From assembly GCA_902777325.1 (NCBI GenBank), contig CACYTH010000009.1, positions 88,819 through 152,818 of the forward strand: a stretch of 64,000 nucleotides of DNA, read 5' to 3'. Each line of letters begins with the position of its first letter. Position 1 is the stretch's first letter. This document shows, piece by piece, positions 37,766 to 45,915 of the stretch. Under the pieces are notes generated by a model, which ran no database searches, was not told the DNA's origin, and worked only from the letters and a program-made list of their open reading frames with translations. Source of the stretch: an uncultured Coriobacteriaceae bacterium. GTDB taxonomy: Bacteria; Actinomycetota; Coriobacteriia; Coriobacteriales; Atopobiaceae. A program made the translations under genes and the position numbers.

Positions 37766-39202
37766 ATGCTCAGATCGGACTATTCAACCTGGCGCTGCGG
37801 CGCGTACGAGCTCTCGCTCTCCCGCCCGCGGATCATGGGCATTCTCAACGTGACCCCGGACTCCTTCTCCGATGGCGGCGAGAACCTCGATGTGGATGCT
37901 GCCATCGCTCGTGGCCTGCAGATGCTCGACGAGGGCGCCGACATCATCGACGTGGGCGGCGAGTCCACCCGTCCCGGCCACACGCCGGTCGACCCCGACG
38001 ACGAGGCCGAGCGCATCATTCCGGTGGTCCGTGCCCTCGCCGAGGCTGGTGCCATCGTGAGCGTTGACACGCGCCATGCGGAGGTCGCGAGCATCTGTCT
38101 GGAGCTGGGCGCATCCATCGTAAACGACGTCAGTGGCTTTACCGATCCCAACATGGTGCGCGTGGTCTCCGAGACCGAGTGCGGCTGCGTCATCATGTGC
38201 GACAACGAGTTCCGTGGCAACGAGAGCCGCAAGTCCGTGGTGCTCGAGTCAGTCAACCCGCGCCGCCGCGCTGCCGAGCCGCGCCAGCTGCCCGCCACGC
38301 GCAACCGCTTCACCTTGCCCGAGGAGGCGCCCATCATGCGCTCCATCATGGGCTTCCTGGGCGACCAGGCGCGCACCCTGCAGCGCGCAGGCGTGGCCCA
38401 CGACCGCATCTGCGTCGACCCGGGTCCGGGCTTCAACAAGACCACCGACGAGGACGTGGTCATCCAGCGCGCCATGCGCAAGCTTGACTCCATGGGTTAC
38501 GTGCTTATGCAGGCCGTTTCGCGCAAACGCTTTGTGGGCGCTATCACCGGTGAGCAGGACGTGCTCGATCGCGACGCCGCCACGACAGGCCTGGCCATCG
38601 CGGCTATCGAGGCGGGCGCCCGCGTGCTGCGCGTGCACAATGTGGCCGCTGCCGCCGACGCCATCAACGCCTATTGGGCCGTGGCCAAAAAGGACCCGCG
38701 CCAGGGCTTTATCGCGCTGGGCTCCAACGTGGGCGACCGCATGGGCTACCTGAGCCGCGCCTGCAAGCTGATCAACGAGATTCCCCTGACCTGCGTGGTC
38801 AACGTGAGCCATGCCTACGAGACCGAGCCCGCATACGGTATTGCGACCCCGGTTGCCGACGCCGTGGCCGAGATCCGCACCGAGCTGCACCCGCTGGTGC
38901 TGATGGACAAGCTGCTCGAGGTCGAGGACAAGCTCGACCGCGTGCGCAAGCCCGGCGAGGAGGGTCACGGCCCGCGCACCATCGACTGCGACCTGCTCTG
39001 GGTCGAGGACGAGCGCCACGCCGGCCCCAAGCTCACGCTGCCGCACCCGCGCCTGGGAGAGCGCGACTTTGTGCTGCTCCCGATGGAGGACCTCATGCAC
39101 GACCCCGTGCGCTTCTTCTCGCACGGCGGCGTCGAGGTGCTGCCGGTCGAGCAGCGCGTTGGCCGCGTTACCGACGAGCTGGGGGTCTTGGAGTGGGAGT
39201 AA
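37766..39202 (+). CDS. folP/folK: Dihydropteroate synthase / HPPK fusion (FolP-FolK)
   Basis: This 478-residue bifunctional folate enzyme has DHPS at about residues 15-310: IMGILNVTPDSFSDGG (pterin site), DVGGESTRPGHTPV, VSVDTRHAEVA, VNDVSGF, CVDPGPGFNKT and SRKRFVG. HPPK occupies about 318-478: IALGSNVGDRMGYLSRA, ETEPAYG and GPRTIDCDLLWVED, then TLPHPRLGERDFVLLP. It joins pABA to the pyrophosphorylated pterin that its own C-domain makes. The usual order in fused enzymes is HPPK first, so this reversed order is uncommon. DHPS carries a basic insert after CVIMCDNEF. AAAGGGA precedes the ATG. Confidence 0.92.
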   Translation: MLRSDYSTWRCGAYELSLSRPRIMGILNVTPDSFSDGGENLDVDAAIARGLQMLDEGADIIDVGGESTRPGHTPVDPDDEAERIIPVVRALAEAGAIVSVDTRHAEVASICLELGASIVNDVSGFTDPNMVRVVSETECGCVIMCDNEFRGNESRKSVVLESVNPRRRAAEPRQLPATRNRFTLPEEAPIMRSIMGFLGDQARTLQRAGVAHDRICVDPGPGFNKTTDEDVVIQRAMRKLDSMGYVLMQAVSRKRFVGAITGEQDVLDRDAATTGLAIAAIEAGARVLRVHNVAAAADAINAYWAVAKKDPRQGFIALGSNVGDRMGYLSRACKLINEIPLTCVVNVSHAYETEPAYGIATPVADAVAEIRTELHPLVLMDKLLEVEDKLDRVRKPGEEGHGPRTIDCDLLWVEDERHAGPKLTLPHPRLGERDFVLLPMEDLMHDPVRFFSHGGVEVLPVEQRVGRVTDELGVLEWE

Positions 39203-39774
39203 GGTCTGCCGGGGACGTCCTTGCCGAGGTGACGGTGCGTCCGCAGGTGCCGATGGGTGCCTTCCATGCGCTGGGATACGTGTGTGCGATGGGCGTGGCC
39301 GAGGGGCTGCGCGAGGCCGGCGTCGGCTTTGCCGGCATTGGCTGGCCGCAGGACGTGGTCGACACGCGCACCTTTAGGCAGATTGCCACGCTTAGGATGC
39401 ATGCGGGCTATGACAAGGGCATGTTTGGCACGTGCACCGTGGTCGCCGGGCAGCAGATCGGGCTTTTGCGCGACCGTGCGGACGACGAGCTGGCCGCGGC
39501 CATCGAGGCTGGCGTGCAGGCGCGTGTCACGTCTTGGGAGCAGGCCATTGCCGCAGGTGGGGGAGTGGCTGGCCCGCTGGCGCCGGTGCTTTCCGAGTAC
39601 TTTGACCTCGTCCCGTTGCTGGGGCATCCCGCCCAGGCGGTGTATCCCAACGGCAACGTGATGGCGGAGGGTACCTTTGCGGGCGTGGACATCTGGGGAC
39701 GCGCGACGATCGTCACCGCGGGCGGCCAAGAGGTGGAGTTCTCGCCCGAGCAGGCCGGCGTCCGCCCCGCGTAG
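39193..39774 (+). CDS. Biotin-protein-ligase-like protein, degenerate
   Basis: This 193-residue protein follows the BirA catalytic fold: AFHALGYVCAMGVAEGLREAG (ALAVAEAL helix), IGWPQDVVDT at the KWPNDV position, and the C-terminal VMAEGTFAGVDIWGRATIV (GIDxxG turn). The GRGRxGR biotinoyl-AMP loop and the catalytic Lys regions are not conserved, so biotin transfer is doubtful. It may bind a related ligand. It starts at GTG 39193, overlapping the folP-folK stop by 10 bp, so it is coupled to folate synthesis; that linkage suggests a pterin- or coenzyme-related role but does not prove one. The start is uncertain. Confidence 0.6.
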   Translation: MGVRSAGDVLAEVTVRPQVPMGAFHALGYVCAMGVAEGLREAGVGFAGIGWPQDVVDTRTFRQIATLRMHAGYDKGMFGTCTVVAGQQIGLLRDRADDELAAAIEAGVQARVTSWEQAIAAGGGVAGPLAPVLSEYFDLVPLLGHPAQAVYPNGNVMAEGTFAGVDIWGRATIVTAGGQEVEFSPEQAGVRPA

Positions 39775-39857
39775 GTCGCCTGGGGCCTCAAAACTGCTAA
39801 AAAATGCAGCCCACCCACGCGGTGGGCATATCTTTGCAGCCGATCTGCATACATACC

Positions 39858-39983
39858 CTGTGCCCGACTGGCAACTTGCACAAAATTTTGCAAGATAGGC
39901 CCCTAGTGAGCTTGGCGAAAGCGCCCGGCGCTCACTAGGGGCCTAATTTGCGCAAATTAGTGCAAGTTGCCAGTCGGGCACAG
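39858..39983. repeat. Palindromic intergenic repeat, copy 2
   Basis: The outer arms are a perfect 23-bp inverted repeat (39858-39880 and 39961-39983; CTGTGCCCGACTGGCAACTT inward). An inner perfect 14-bp stem GGCCCCTAGTGAGC / GCTCACTAGGGGCC lies at 39898-39911 and 39930-39943. AT-rich CAAAATTTTG and TTTGCGCAAA blocks lie between them. Read on the minus strand it lines up with the repeat at 14504. It separates two convergent genes. The rest of the 272-bp gap shows no gene. Confidence 0.85.
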
Positions 39984-40046
39984 CTCAAGATGCATAAACC
40001 ATGCGCCTGGCAGCAAACGGGCGGCAATCGATGCCCGTTTTACGCC

Positions 40047-40856
40047 CTATTGCGCTCGCGCGTTGTGCTTCTCCACCGCATGAGCCCATATCTGATAGAT
40101 GCCGCGGATGGTTATGTCGGCATCAAGCGCATCAAAGATGTCTGTCGCCTCGGCAATGGTCTCCGAGTAGCCGCCGGTTCCGACCACCGTGGCGCGCGGG
40201 ATGTTCTCGCCCTCCGCGGCTAGCTCGCGCTGGATGCGCTCGACAAGCCCCTCGATCTGCGTGGCGGCACCAATGACGATGCCCGACTGTACGGCGGTCT
40301 CCGTCGAGTCGCCCAGGGCGTGGGGCGGCATGACCAGCGGCACGCTCGAGAGCTTGGCCGCGCGCGAGAACAGCGAGTTTGCCGACAGCAGGAGTCCCGG
40401 CATGATGGCACCACCGCGGAAGGCACCCGTGTGGTCGACGACGTCGATGTTGGTTGCGGTGCCAAAGTCCACCACGATGACCGGCGCGCCGTAGGTGGTG
40501 ATGGCGGCCAGCGCGTTGGCAATGCGGTCGGCGCCCACTTGGCGCGGGTCGGGCATGTTGATGGCAATGCCGCAGTCGCGGGTGGCATCGATCATCAGCG
40601 GGTCGATGCTCAGGCCCATGCGCACCATGCGCTGCCACGACTGGGCAAGAATGGGCACCACGCTCGCGATGGCAGCATAGGTGACCGAGTTCAGGCTGAG
40701 GTCGTACATCTGGAAGTAGCCGTACAGGCGCTCGTGCAGCTGGTCTGCGGTGTCGGTGCGGTCGGTGGCCATGCGCCACTGGCGCACGAGCTTGCCCTCG
40801 TCCTCAAAGAGGCCGATGGTGGTCTGGGTGTTGCCTACGTCGACGGACAAGAACAT
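40047..40856 (-). CDS. coaX: Type III pantothenate kinase
   Basis: This 269-residue enzyme makes the first committed step of CoA synthesis. Family motifs are the phosphate-1 segment MFLSVDVGNTQTTIGLF, DPRQVGADRIANALAA, the phosphate-2 segment VVDFGTATNIDVVD, and GGAIMPGLLLSANSLFSRAAKL. Type III kinases are insensitive to CoA feedback and need a monovalent cation. GGCTTGGAGGACCC precedes the ATG at 40856, which fixes the start. The gene is oriented toward the palindromic repeat and away from rpmE. Confidence 0.95.
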   Translation of the reverse strand: MFLSVDVGNTQTTIGLFEDEGKLVRQWRMATDRTDTADQLHERLYGYFQMYDLSLNSVTYAAIASVVPILAQSWQRMVRMGLSIDPLMIDATRDCGIAINMPDPRQVGADRIANALAAITTYGAPVIVVDFGTATNIDVVDHTGAFRGGAIMPGLLLSANSLFSRAAKLSSVPLVMPPHALGDSTETAVQSGIVIGAATQIEGLVERIQRELAAEGENIPRATVVGTGGYSETIAEATDIFDALDADITIRGIYQIWAHAVEKHNARAQ

Positions 40857-41010
40857 GGGTCCTCCAAGCCTGGTGTTTGCTGGGTTCATTTTATGCCAGA
40901 AGCGCAGTGGCTGATGCGTCACGCGCGAGGCGCGAGCCACATGTGCGTGCCTACGGCGAAAAAACTCCTGCAAACACAGGCTCTCCATAGCGCATTGTGG
41001 CAGGATTTGG

Positions 41011-41098
41011 TACACTACCAAAGCTTGACTGTCTGTGGCGGGCATCCTGCCGCCCGTGCAGACGGATACGACCCTTGTCCTGGTCGGAAACCAGGACA
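41011..41098 (+). ncRNA. Structured 5' leader of rpmE with extended -10 promoter
   Basis: TGGTACACT (41008-41016) resembles an extended -10. Downstream, hairpin 1 pairs GTCTG/CAGAC (41031-41035/41059-41063) around GGCGG/CCGCC. Hairpin 2 pairs TGTCCTGGT/ACCAGGACA (41076-41098) immediately before the ribosome site. Ribosomal-protein leaders of L31 genes have been described in several bacterial groups, including Coriobacteria; membership here is inferred from position and structure. Confidence 0.5.
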
Positions 41099-41116
41099 TA
41101 ACGAAGGAGACCAGAA

Positions 41117-41491
41117 ATGAAGCAAGGCATCCATCCTAATTACGTTGAGTGCACGGTGCGCTGCACCTGCGGCAACACCTGGAAGACTCACTCCACCAAG
41201 AGCGAGATCGTCGTCGACCTGTGCGACAAGTGCCACCCGTTCTACACCGGCACCCAGAAGCTCGTCGACACCGGTGGTCGCGTCCAGCGCTTCTCCGACA
41301 AGTTCGGTGCCGCCGCTGCCGCCCGGCTCGAGGCTGCCAACAAGGCCAAGGCCGCCAAGGCCGCTCGCGCTGCCCAGCTCGAGGCCGAGCGCAAGGCTAA
41401 GGCCGAGGCCAAGGCTGCTGCCAAGGCCAAGCGCGCTGCCGAGTTTGCCGCCAAGGCCGAGGCTGCTCCTGCCGAGGACGCCGTCGAGTAA
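41117..41491 (+). CDS. rpmE: Ribosomal protein L31 with long Ala/Lys-rich tail
   Basis: This 124-residue large-subunit protein, bL31, is of the zinc-binding type: [19 protein letters not shown] and [13 protein letters not shown] supply the four Cys ligands, and the core ends near residue 68. The remaining ~55 residues are a predicted highly charged helix of [20 protein letters not shown] type, almost doubling the usual 65-75-residue length. Such tails may contact rRNA or bridge subunits. AACGAAGGAGACC precedes the ATG. A structured leader lies upstream and a strong terminator downstream, so the gene is its own unit. Confidence 0.93.
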   Translation: MKQGIHPNYVECTVRCTCGNTWKTHSTKSEIVVDLCDKCHPFYTGTQKLVDTGGRVQRFSDKFGAAAAARLEAANKAKAAKAARAAQLEAERKAKAEAKAAAKAKRAAEFAAKAEAAPAEDAVE

Positions 41492-41515
41492 CGTACGGCA
41501 ACCATAGGTTGGTCA

Positions 41516-41545
41516 AGAGGGGTCGTCCGGATGGACGACCCCTCT
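41516..41545 (+). terminator. Terminator after rpmE
   Basis: A perfect 13-bp stem (AGAGGGGTCGTCC / GGACGACCCCTCT) with a GGAT loop is followed by TTCG, 25 bp after the stop. Confidence 0.82.
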
Positions 41546-41581
41546 TTCGTACTCAGAAGTGCCGTACGGTCGGCTATGTCA

Positions 41582-42421
41582 CTAGACCAGCTTGAAGCCG
41601 CTGTTCTCGCTCACGGGCGGCTCGGGCTCGTCGTCCTCGCCGGCGCCGGCAAACATCTGCTCCATCTGGTGATACTGCGCCACGCGGGCCTTTGCCTGCT
41701 CCGGGGTCTCGTGACGATACGAGCAAGAGCACTCGGCCACCACGATCTGCGCCGCCTTGGCCATGAGCGCCGCCTCGTGCAGCTCGTCGGACTGCCCGGC
41801 TGCGCGCGTCTGCTCGATGACCTTCTGCATCTCCTCGGGGTCCATGCCCAGCAGGCGGGCGTACTCCTGCTCGTCCACCTTGAGCTTCTTCTCGTGGGCG
41901 TAGGCGGCAAGCGCTGCGTCGCCCTCCATCATCTGCTGCGCCTGGCGGTCGAACATCGCCTCGAGCTGGGCCGCCGTGGTATGCGTGCGCTGCATGAACT
42001 GCCCGGGCGTCATGCCGTCGCTCTGCAGCTGCTGCGTGAAGCGCATCTGCACCTCCTCGCGCGCACGCGCCAGAAACTGCGGCGGGATGGACTGCGCCAG
42101 ACGGCTGGCGAGCACCTCGATGCAGCGGCCGAGCTTCTGCTGCTCGGCCATCTGCACGTTCATCATGTCGAGCTCGCGGCGCATGGCTTCGCGCACCTCG
42201 TTCTCGGCGCTGAGGCCCTCAAACTTCTCGGCCACCCACGCTGGGTCGGAGAGGCTGGCCATGGAGCCGCCCATCTCCTGCAGGGTCATGCTCAGCACGT
42301 AGTCGACGTCCTCGTCGAGCGTGTGGGGCACGTCGACGGTGATCTCCACTGGGTCGTACGAGGTCAGCGAGTAGTACGCCTTGTTGCCCACCATCAGGGG
42401 CAGGGGCTTTTCAATGGACAT
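41582..42421 (-). CDS. Trigger factor C-domain-like protein without PPIase domain
   Basis: The C-terminal half of this 279-residue protein resembles the helical chaperone domain of trigger factor: LASRLAQSIPPQFLARAREE, then FTQQLQSDGMTPGQFM, a long arm, and ALMAKAAQIVVAEC. The N-terminal ~110 residues (YDPVEITVDVPHTLDEDVDYV) are not the ribosome-binding GFRxGKxP domain, and the FKBP-type PPIase is absent. It is probably a cytoplasmic holdase-type chaperone for an unknown client. The end is acidic (GEDDEPEPPVSEN). GAGGAGGATCC precedes the ATG at 42421. It is divergent from the FAD enzyme across the repeat cluster. Confidence 0.65.
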   Translation of the reverse strand: MSIEKPLPLMVGNKAYYSLTSYDPVEITVDVPHTLDEDVDYVLSMTLQEMGGSMASLSDPAWVAEKFEGLSAENEVREAMRRELDMMNVQMAEQQKLGRCIEVLASRLAQSIPPQFLARAREEVQMRFTQQLQSDGMTPGQFMQRTHTTAAQLEAMFDRQAQQMMEGDAALAAYAHEKKLKVDEQEYARLLGMDPEEMQKVIEQTRAAGQSDELHEAALMAKAAQIVVAECSCSYRHETPEQAKARVAQYHQMEQMFAGAGEDDEPEPPVSENSGFKLV

Positions 42422-42547
42422 GGATCCTCCTCGATAAGCGGCACGGCTGCCGCGCGATTGCCTTCGGTCAATACTACCCTTGTTCCCCTTATGGCGCCCT
42501 AGCTTACAATGGGAGCGCAAAACCAACCGGAGAAGCAGCGGCGCGGT

Positions 42548-42718
42548 GTGGGACAGGGTGGGACAGGGGACGTGCCTGGTGTCCCACTCGACTGTAAAGC
42601 TGAAAGCAGGCGCATGTTTTATGGTCCCGAGTGGGACACCAGGCACGTCCCCTGTCCCACCCTGTCCCACCCGCCCCCTGTCCCACAAGAGTGGGACACC
42701 AGGCACGTCCCCTGTCCC
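42548..42718. repeat. GTGGGACA/TGTCCCAC repeat cluster
   Basis: Copy A (42548-42590) and copy B (42628-42670) are perfect 43-bp inverted repeats around a 37-nt spacer. Copy C (42689-42718) repeats 30 bp of B in direct orientation. Each unit is itself a hairpin, GTGGGACA-N14-TGTCCCAC, and extra CTGTCCCAC pieces lie between B and C. It sits in the 321-bp gap between divergent genes, ending 25 bp before the FAD-enzyme start, so it falls in that gene's probable leader. No other gene is visible in the gap. Confidence 0.88.
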
Positions 42719-42742
42719 GCGCCGGCAACACTTGGAGGACCA

Positions 42743-44167
42743 ATGAGCAACACGAGCATACCCTCTACCACTGACGTCCTCATCATCGGGGCTGGCCCTG
42801 CGGGCATCTTCTGCGCGCTCCAGCTGCTCGAGCGCGGCGACGGACGCCACATCACCATGGTGGAGAAGGGCCTGCCCATCGAGCGGCGCAGCTGCCCCAA
42901 GGAGCGCACGGGCTATTGCGTGGGCTGCCAGCCGTGCCGCATCACCACGGGCTTCAGCGGTGCCGGGGCGTTCTCCGACGGCAAGCTCTCGCTCTCGCAC
43001 GAGGTCGGCGGCGACCTCCCCGAGCTTATCGGCGCAGAGCTCGCGCAAAGGACGATCGAGCGCTGCGACAGCATCTACCTGCGCTTTGGTGCCGACCCGC
43101 GCGTGGAGGGCCTCGGACATCCCAGTGAGGTTGCCGAGATCCGCCGTCGCGCCATCAAGGCGGGCCTCAAGCTGGTTGACTGCCCCATCCGCCACCTCGG
43201 CACGGAGCGCGCGCAGCAGATCTACGGGCGCATCCAGCAGCACCTGTTGGAGGCCGGCGTACAGATCCTCTTTGAGCACGAGTGTGTCGACCTGCTCGTC
43301 GAGGGCGGCGGCACCCGCCAGGCCTGCACGGGCGCAAGCGTGAGGCCCACGCGCGGCGGCACCGCGCAGCAGGTCCGCGCCAAGGAGACCGTGGTCGCCA
43401 CGGGCAGGCGCGGCGCCAGTTGGCTCGCGGACGTCTGCGAGGCCCATGGCATCGCGCACGAGCCCGGCCCCATGGACATGGGCGTGCGTGTGGAGGTGCG
43501 CAACGAGGTGATGGAGGAGGTCAACAACGTGCTCTACGAGAGCAAGCTGGTGGGCTACCCCAACCCCTTCCGCGACAAGGTGCGCACGTTCTGCCAGAAC
43601 CCTGGTGGCTTCGTGAGCCAGGAGAACTACGACAACGGCCTCGCCGTGGTCAACGGCCACAGTTACAAGGACCGCAAGAGCGACAACACCAACCTGGCCG
43701 TCCTCTGCACGCAGCACTTCCGCGAGCCGTTTGACCGGCCCATCGAGTACTCCAAGCGCGTCGGATCGCTGGTCAACATGCTCGGCGCGGGTCACATCCT
43801 GGTCCAGCGCTTCGGCGACATCCTCGACGGCAAGCGCACGTGGCCCGAGGAGCTCTCGCGCTCCAACGTGGTGCCCACGCTGCCCGACGCGGAGCCGGGC
43901 GACATCACCAGCGCGCTGCCGTACCGCGCGATGACCGACATCGTGGAGTTCATCAAGGCCGTCGACCAGGTGGTCCCCGGGTTCGCGTCGGGCGAGACAT
44001 TGCTCTACGCGCCTGAGCTCAAGTTCTACAGCAACCGCGTGCGCATGGACGAGCGCTTTGCCACCAGCATGGCGCACCTGCACTGCCTGGGAGACTCCAG
44101 CGGCTGGACGCGCGGCCTCATGATGGCCAGCGTGATGGGCCTGCTGATGGGCGAGTGGCTCGACTAG
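42743..44167 (+). CDS. FAD-dependent dehydrogenase (COG2509-like)
   Basis: This 474-residue flavoprotein has a Rossmann start DVLIIGAGPAGIFCALQLLERG. A Cys-rich motif CPKERTGYCVGCQPC follows, then the signature GFSGAGAFSDGKLSLS. The NAD/FAD middle domain contains VVATGRRGASWL and GVRVEVRNEVM. The closing FAD segment is LGDSSGWTRGLMMASVMGLL. The conserved Cys cluster and the GAFSDGK motif match uncharacterised COG2509 dehydrogenases; the substrate is unknown. It is cytoplasmic. TTGGAGGA precedes the ATG at 42743; the long open frame further upstream runs through the repeat cluster and is not coding. Confidence 0.87.
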   Translation: MSNTSIPSTTDVLIIGAGPAGIFCALQLLERGDGRHITMVEKGLPIERRSCPKERTGYCVGCQPCRITTGFSGAGAFSDGKLSLSHEVGGDLPELIGAELAQRTIERCDSIYLRFGADPRVEGLGHPSEVAEIRRRAIKAGLKLVDCPIRHLGTERAQQIYGRIQQHLLEAGVQILFEHECVDLLVEGGGTRQACTGASVRPTRGGTAQQVRAKETVVATGRRGASWLADVCEAHGIAHEPGPMDMGVRVEVRNEVMEEVNNVLYESKLVGYPNPFRDKVRTFCQNPGGFVSQENYDNGLAVVNGHSYKDRKSDNTNLAVLCTQHFREPFDRPIEYSKRVGSLVNMLGAGHILVQRFGDILDGKRTWPEELSRSNVVPTLPDAEPGDITSALPYRAMTDIVEFIKAVDQVVPGFASGETLLYAPELKFYSNRVRMDERFATSMAHLHCLGDSSGWTRGLMMASVMGLLMGEWLD

Positions 44168-44194
44168 CGAGAATCGCGCCGTCGGCCTGCCCGG

Positions 44195-45763
44195 CTACTG
44201 CTTCTCCAGCGTGAAGACGTCGGTGACGTGGTCCGTGCGCTGGTAGGGGATGATGTACAGCAGCGTCGAGTCGTAGGTGTAGGTGCTCACCAGGGCCGCA
44301 CTCGCGGCGTCCGGCGCCTCGGGGGTGCCAAAGGTCAGCGTGAGCGTGACGGTGCCGCCCGCGATGTCCTGCGTCGTGCAGGTAAACACGAGCCCCTCGC
44401 CGGAGCTGGTACCCGCAAAGGGCACGGAGTCAAGCTGCTGGTCGCCCTCGCTGGCGTCCGCGTCGGCGTCAATCACCGCATGCATGTGAGCCACGCCGGT
44501 CAGCTTGCCCTCTATGGCTGCGCCGCCGTCCTCGGTCATGGTCGCCTTGGTTACCTCGACCACCAGCCCGACGTCGCGCGATGCCAGGCAGCGACCGTCC
44601 TCGGCATTCTGCCGGACAAAGGTGCCCTTCCAGGTGCCCACAAGCGGCGAGAAGCCCAGGTCCTTGGCGCCGCGGCTGGCGGTGGCGTTTGAGAGCTCCC
44701 AGGCGCCGCTTGCCTCGGCAAAGCGGAAGCTCGCCACAAGCTCGCACTCGTAGGCGACAAAGGTCCCGCTGCTGGTAAGGTGCAAGGCGTACTCGCAGGT
44801 CTGGGACTCCTCGTCAAAGTAGGCGTCAGAGACCTCGGCGGTTGCCGTGCGATAGAGGGTGGCAAGGCTGCTGCGCCCATCGTCGCCCGGATCTGCGGCC
44901 CGCAGCAGCTCGTCGAGGTTATCGAGGATCAGCCGCTGGTCGATGGCGGCCTTGGCCCTGTGCGAGGCGGAGCCGACGGTGGCGGCGGAGCAGCTCCAGC
45001 CGTCGCCCTTGCGCACGTAGGTCAGCTGCGCGTCGGCGCGCGTCTCCATGGCCGCGTTGGAGAAGGTGGCCACCACGTCAACCGTGCAGCCGTCGTTGCG
45101 GTTCTTGCTCGGGTGCTTGCCCGCGACGTCGACGGTCTGGAGCACGAGCGGCTCATCGAGGTCGAAGGAGCCCATCGTGTGCTCGGGCGCCCCGAGATGG
45201 GCGAGGGCGTCGGAGCGAATCTGCTCGTCGGTGGGCATGGTCGACCTGCGCAGGCCCAGGAGCGCGATGACAAGCGCCAGGCCGACGCAGGCGAGGGTCA
45301 CGGCTATGGCGGCCAGGCGGTGCGTGAAGAGAAGAGCGCCAATGGCATGGGCACGCCCCTTGAGCCAGGCGGTCGTGGTGTGGCCGACATCTCGGAAGCT
45401 TGGGGCCTCGACGCTGACGGCGGGCTTGCCTGCGGTTGTATCCGGCGCCGGCGTCGGGTTGGGGAGAGGCGCGGTCATCTGCGGCATGGGCTGCGTGGCG
45501 GCAGTGTCTGGCCGCGAGAGGGGTGCGGGTGCGGCTTCTGGCTCGGGCTCGGCTTCGGGTTCGGAAACGGCTTCTGGTCCGGGCGCATCATCGGCCTCAG
45601 CCTCGGGCTCTGACGTTGCTTCGGGCTCTGACGTGGCCTCGGGCACGTCCTCGGCCTCAATCGCGGCCTGGGCGTCTGTCGCCTCGGTACCAGGCTCGTC
45701 CGCAGGGGTCTCGCGCGGCTCGTCCGCCTCGTGTGCCAGTGTCTTGTCCAGCTCGTCCTGCAT
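44195..45763 (-). CDS. Membrane protein with acidic Pro/Glu-rich N-terminus, function unknown
   Basis: This 522-residue protein has a low-complexity N-terminus (about 1-115, repeated EPEA and SEPEAT blocks). One membrane helix follows (LAAIAVTLACVGLALVIALLG, about 150-172), then a ~350-residue outer domain with paired cysteines and no family I recognise. The outer part has alternating hydrophobic strands (for example TVDVVATFSNAAMETRA, VGTWKGTFVRQN), suggesting beta structure. The architecture is common in Coriobacteriia for cell-envelope proteins with a long cytoplasmic linker. GAGGGGG precedes the ATG. It converges on the FAD enzyme. Confidence 0.75.
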   Translation of the reverse strand: MQDELDKTLAHEADEPRETPADEPGTEATDAQAAIEAEDVPEATSEPEATSEPEAEADDAPGPEAVSEPEAEPEPEAAPAPLSRPDTAATQPMPQMTAPLPNPTPAPDTTAGKPAVSVEAPSFRDVGHTTTAWLKGRAHAIGALLFTHRLAAIAVTLACVGLALVIALLGLRRSTMPTDEQIRSDALAHLGAPEHTMGSFDLDEPLVLQTVDVAGKHPSKNRNDGCTVDVVATFSNAAMETRADAQLTYVRKGDGWSCSAATVGSASHRAKAAIDQRLILDNLDELLRAADPGDDGRSSLATLYRTATAEVSDAYFDEESQTCEYALHLTSSGTFVAYECELVASFRFAEASGAWELSNATASRGAKDLGFSPLVGTWKGTFVRQNAEDGRCLASRDVGLVVEVTKATMTEDGGAAIEGKLTGVAHMHAVIDADADASEGDQQLDSVPFAGTSSGEGLVFTCTTQDIAGGTVTLTLTFGTPEAPDAASAALVSTYTYDSTLLYIIPYQRTDHVTDVFTLEKQ

Positions 45764-45841
45764 GGCTGCCCCCTCGCCGTGACCTCCCCTTATCTTAGCG
45801 CAGCGCGCGCGGGGCGCTCCGCGTCCGCCGCAAACGAAGCA

Positions 45842-45869
45842 CGCCCCCAGGTGCGAAATCCTGAGGGCG
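45842..45869 (-). terminator. Terminator after the Gln-rich protein gene (minus strand)
   Basis: On the minus strand, CGCCCTCAGG and CCTGGGGGCG form a 10-bp stem (one G-U pair) with an 8-nt loop, followed by TGCTTCGTTT, 47 bp after the stop of the gene at 45916. Confidence 0.6.
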
Positions 45870-45915
45870 CGTCAGAAGGCGGCTCTTGCGAGCCGAGGCT
45901 ATACCCGATGATGCC

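Noticed and set aside
42422-44083. Minus-strand extension of the trigger-factor-like frame upstream of 42421
   Set aside because: It runs antisense through the FAD gene and the repeat cluster. The GAGGAGG site and family similarity both start at 42421.
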